A program made the translations under genes and the position numbers. Positions 63,033 to 64,000 of a stretch of DNA of 64,000 nucleotides are shown here, piece after piece. Under the pieces are notes generated by a model, which saw only the letters and a program-made list of their open reading frames with translations, was not told where the DNA came from and did no database searches. Within the stretch, counting starts at the first letter, position 1. Every line of letters begins with the position of its first letter. The DNA comes from Porphyromonas asaccharolytica DSM 20707 (GTDB taxonomy: Bacteria; Bacteroidota; Bacteroidia; Bacteroidales; Porphyromonadaceae), in the NCBI RefSeq assembly GCF_000212375.1, contig NC_015501.1:1922001-1986000 (forward strand). Direction: 5' to 3'.

Positions 63033-63824
63033 CTAAGCGATTAAGTCTAAGGAAAAGAGTCGTATAGCGTTACTTGTCGTATGCTCTGCCAGGCTCTCTA
63101 GTGAGATGCCAATCTGATCTGCGACATAGCTAGCTGTATGAACTAAATATGCTGGCTCATTGCGCTTCCCCCGCTGGGGAATAGGAGCCAAATAGGGTGC
63201 GTCTGTCTCTAGTAACATCTTGTCTAGAGGGATCTGAGACAGTAGTCGAGCGGTGCGAGACCGCTTATAGGTTACGTTGCCATTGACCCCTATCATCATC
63301 AGTGGCAAGTGATCCAATATGCGCTGCAGCTGTGTCTCTTCGCCTTCGAAGCAGTGAAAAACTCCACGGAGCTTCTCGGGAGCGAAGTGAGAGGTCAAGA
63401 GGTCGATTGTCTCGTCCAGGGCTGACCGTACATGTAGTATCACCGGTAGATCTAGCTCTGTAGCCCATCCGACCTGCTCGATGAGAGCTTTCTGCTGCTC
63501 GTCAACGTAGGTACGATCCCAGTAGAAGTCTAGTCCGACCTCCCCTATCGCTACGATTGCCTCACTAGACTCAGCTATGTATTGGCGTAGCTGACGTAGC
63601 TGCTCTGCGTAGTCTGTCTCCACGGAGGTGGGGTGCAGTCCTAGAGCCATCGCTGTACGATCAGGATAGGTGTGGTGCGTCTCGACTAGTAGAGGGAGTG
63701 ACGTGAGATCTACATTGGGCATAACCATATAGCCTACCCCCGCCTGACCGGCTGCTGAGATGACCGCCTCTCTATCAGAGTCATACTCGACACCATATAT
63801 ATGTGTGTGGGTATCTATCAGCAT
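63033..63824 (-). CDS. tatD: TatD-family metal-dependent hydrolase
   Basis: 263 residues. Metal-binding motif LIDTHTHIYG at 2-11, AIGEVGLDFYWD (Glu ligand), ILHVRSA (His), FHCFEGEE and LLETDAPYLAP (Asp) are TatD hallmarks. TatD enzymes are 3'-5' nucleases linked to DNA-damage and protein quality control. 263 residues is normal. Confidence 0.95.
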   Translation of the reverse strand: MLIDTHTHIYGVEYDSDREAVISAAGQAGVGYMVMPNVDLTSLPLLVETHHTYPDRTAMALGLHPTSVETDYAEQLRQLRQYIAESSEAIVAIGEVGLDFYWDRTYVDEQQKALIEQVGWATELDLPVILHVRSALDETIDLLTSHFAPEKLRGVFHCFEGEETQLQRILDHLPLMMIGVNGNVTYKRSRTARLLSQIPLDKMLLETDAPYLAPIPQRGKRNEPAYLVHTASYVADQIGISLESLAEHTTSNAIRLFSLDLIA

Positions 63825-63902
63825 ATCCCTGTCCTACCTCTACCAAAGGGAAGCTCTCCCTTTCGCTACAAGCTTGCTAGTCCTTCGCTAAGGACTAAGC
63901 AT

Positions 63903-64000
63903 TTAAGTGTTGCGCTCAGCTATTTTGGATACAAAAGCTCGCAACTGCGTAGCCTCTCTACCCAAAGCGGATTCCAAAGCGTCTAGTGCCTTCTGCGCCT
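63903..64000 (-). CDS. C-terminal end of a protein, possibly a polyprenyl synthetase
   Basis: The minus-strand frame reads AQKALDALESALGREATQLRAFVSKIAERN then TAA, cut by the window edge. The helical, charge-rich end fits the C-terminus of polyprenyl diphosphate synthases, which neighbour tatD in relatives, but about 31 residues cannot prove it. Confidence 0.4.
   Translation of the reverse strand, partial: AQKALDALESALGREATQLRAFVSKIAERNT

Overview
The window is chromosomal DNA of a Bacteroidales bacterium, most likely a Porphyromonas of the asaccharolytica/uenonis type. This rests on protein content (RprXY two-component system, DUF5686 outer-membrane protein, type IX secretion plug protein, CTnDOT-type Tra proteins), on promoters of the Bacteroidetes TAnnTTTG form, and on a fairly G+C-rich core. 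The genus call is recognition, not a computed match.

Core block 1 (1-26872) is ordinary housekeeping. It holds murF (5' end cut off), rpoN, a DUF5686 barrel protein, two cation/proton antiporters (NhaP2-like, NhaA), the RprX/RprY pair with a histidine phosphatase, an S4 protein and gltX on the minus strand, then serB, a Dabb protein, msrAB, two glycosyltransferases, gyrA, a TPR protein, a T9SS plug protein and a GH3-like protein on the plus strand. Non-coding gaps carry two dispersed element families: a nested-palindrome CCACGTGG element (three copies) and a GTAGGGGCGGACC inverted-repeat element (two copies).

The accessory region (about 27.0-57.7 kb) starts with an A+T-rich defence cargo. 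It contains a broken YhcG/DUF1016 nuclease, an intact ATPase-TOPRIM fusion resembling a one-gene PARIS system, an IS3-family element, an XRE regulator with a 1060-residue Mrr-nuclease/helical-repeat protein, an AlbA_2/HATPase regulator, an SRPBCC fragment and a broken DUF262 protein. An integrative conjugative element follows: MOBP relaxase and accessory protein, a 14-mer repeat array, traA-traQ (a type IV secretion system), a RES-like/HNH gene pair, PcfJ/PcfK, a strongly folded leader, DUF1896 and a tyrosine integrase next to tRNA-Ser(CGA). No coupling ATPase (TraG/VirD4-like MobC) or traP is present, so self-transfer is doubtful.

Core block 2 (57.7-64.0 kb) has ferritin, three tRNA genes (tRNA-Tyr, tRNA-Gly and a second tRNA-Ser), a 127-bp tandem repeat zone, an ExbB/ExbD proton-channel operon, tatD and the last codons of what may be a polyprenyl synthetase.

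The signals most worth following are the fused ATPase-TOPRIM gene, the XRE plus Mrr-TPR pair, the RES-like/HNH pair inside the transfer operon, the folded 133-nt leader, the 22-bp operator-like array between traJ and traK, and the covarying CCACGTGG elements.
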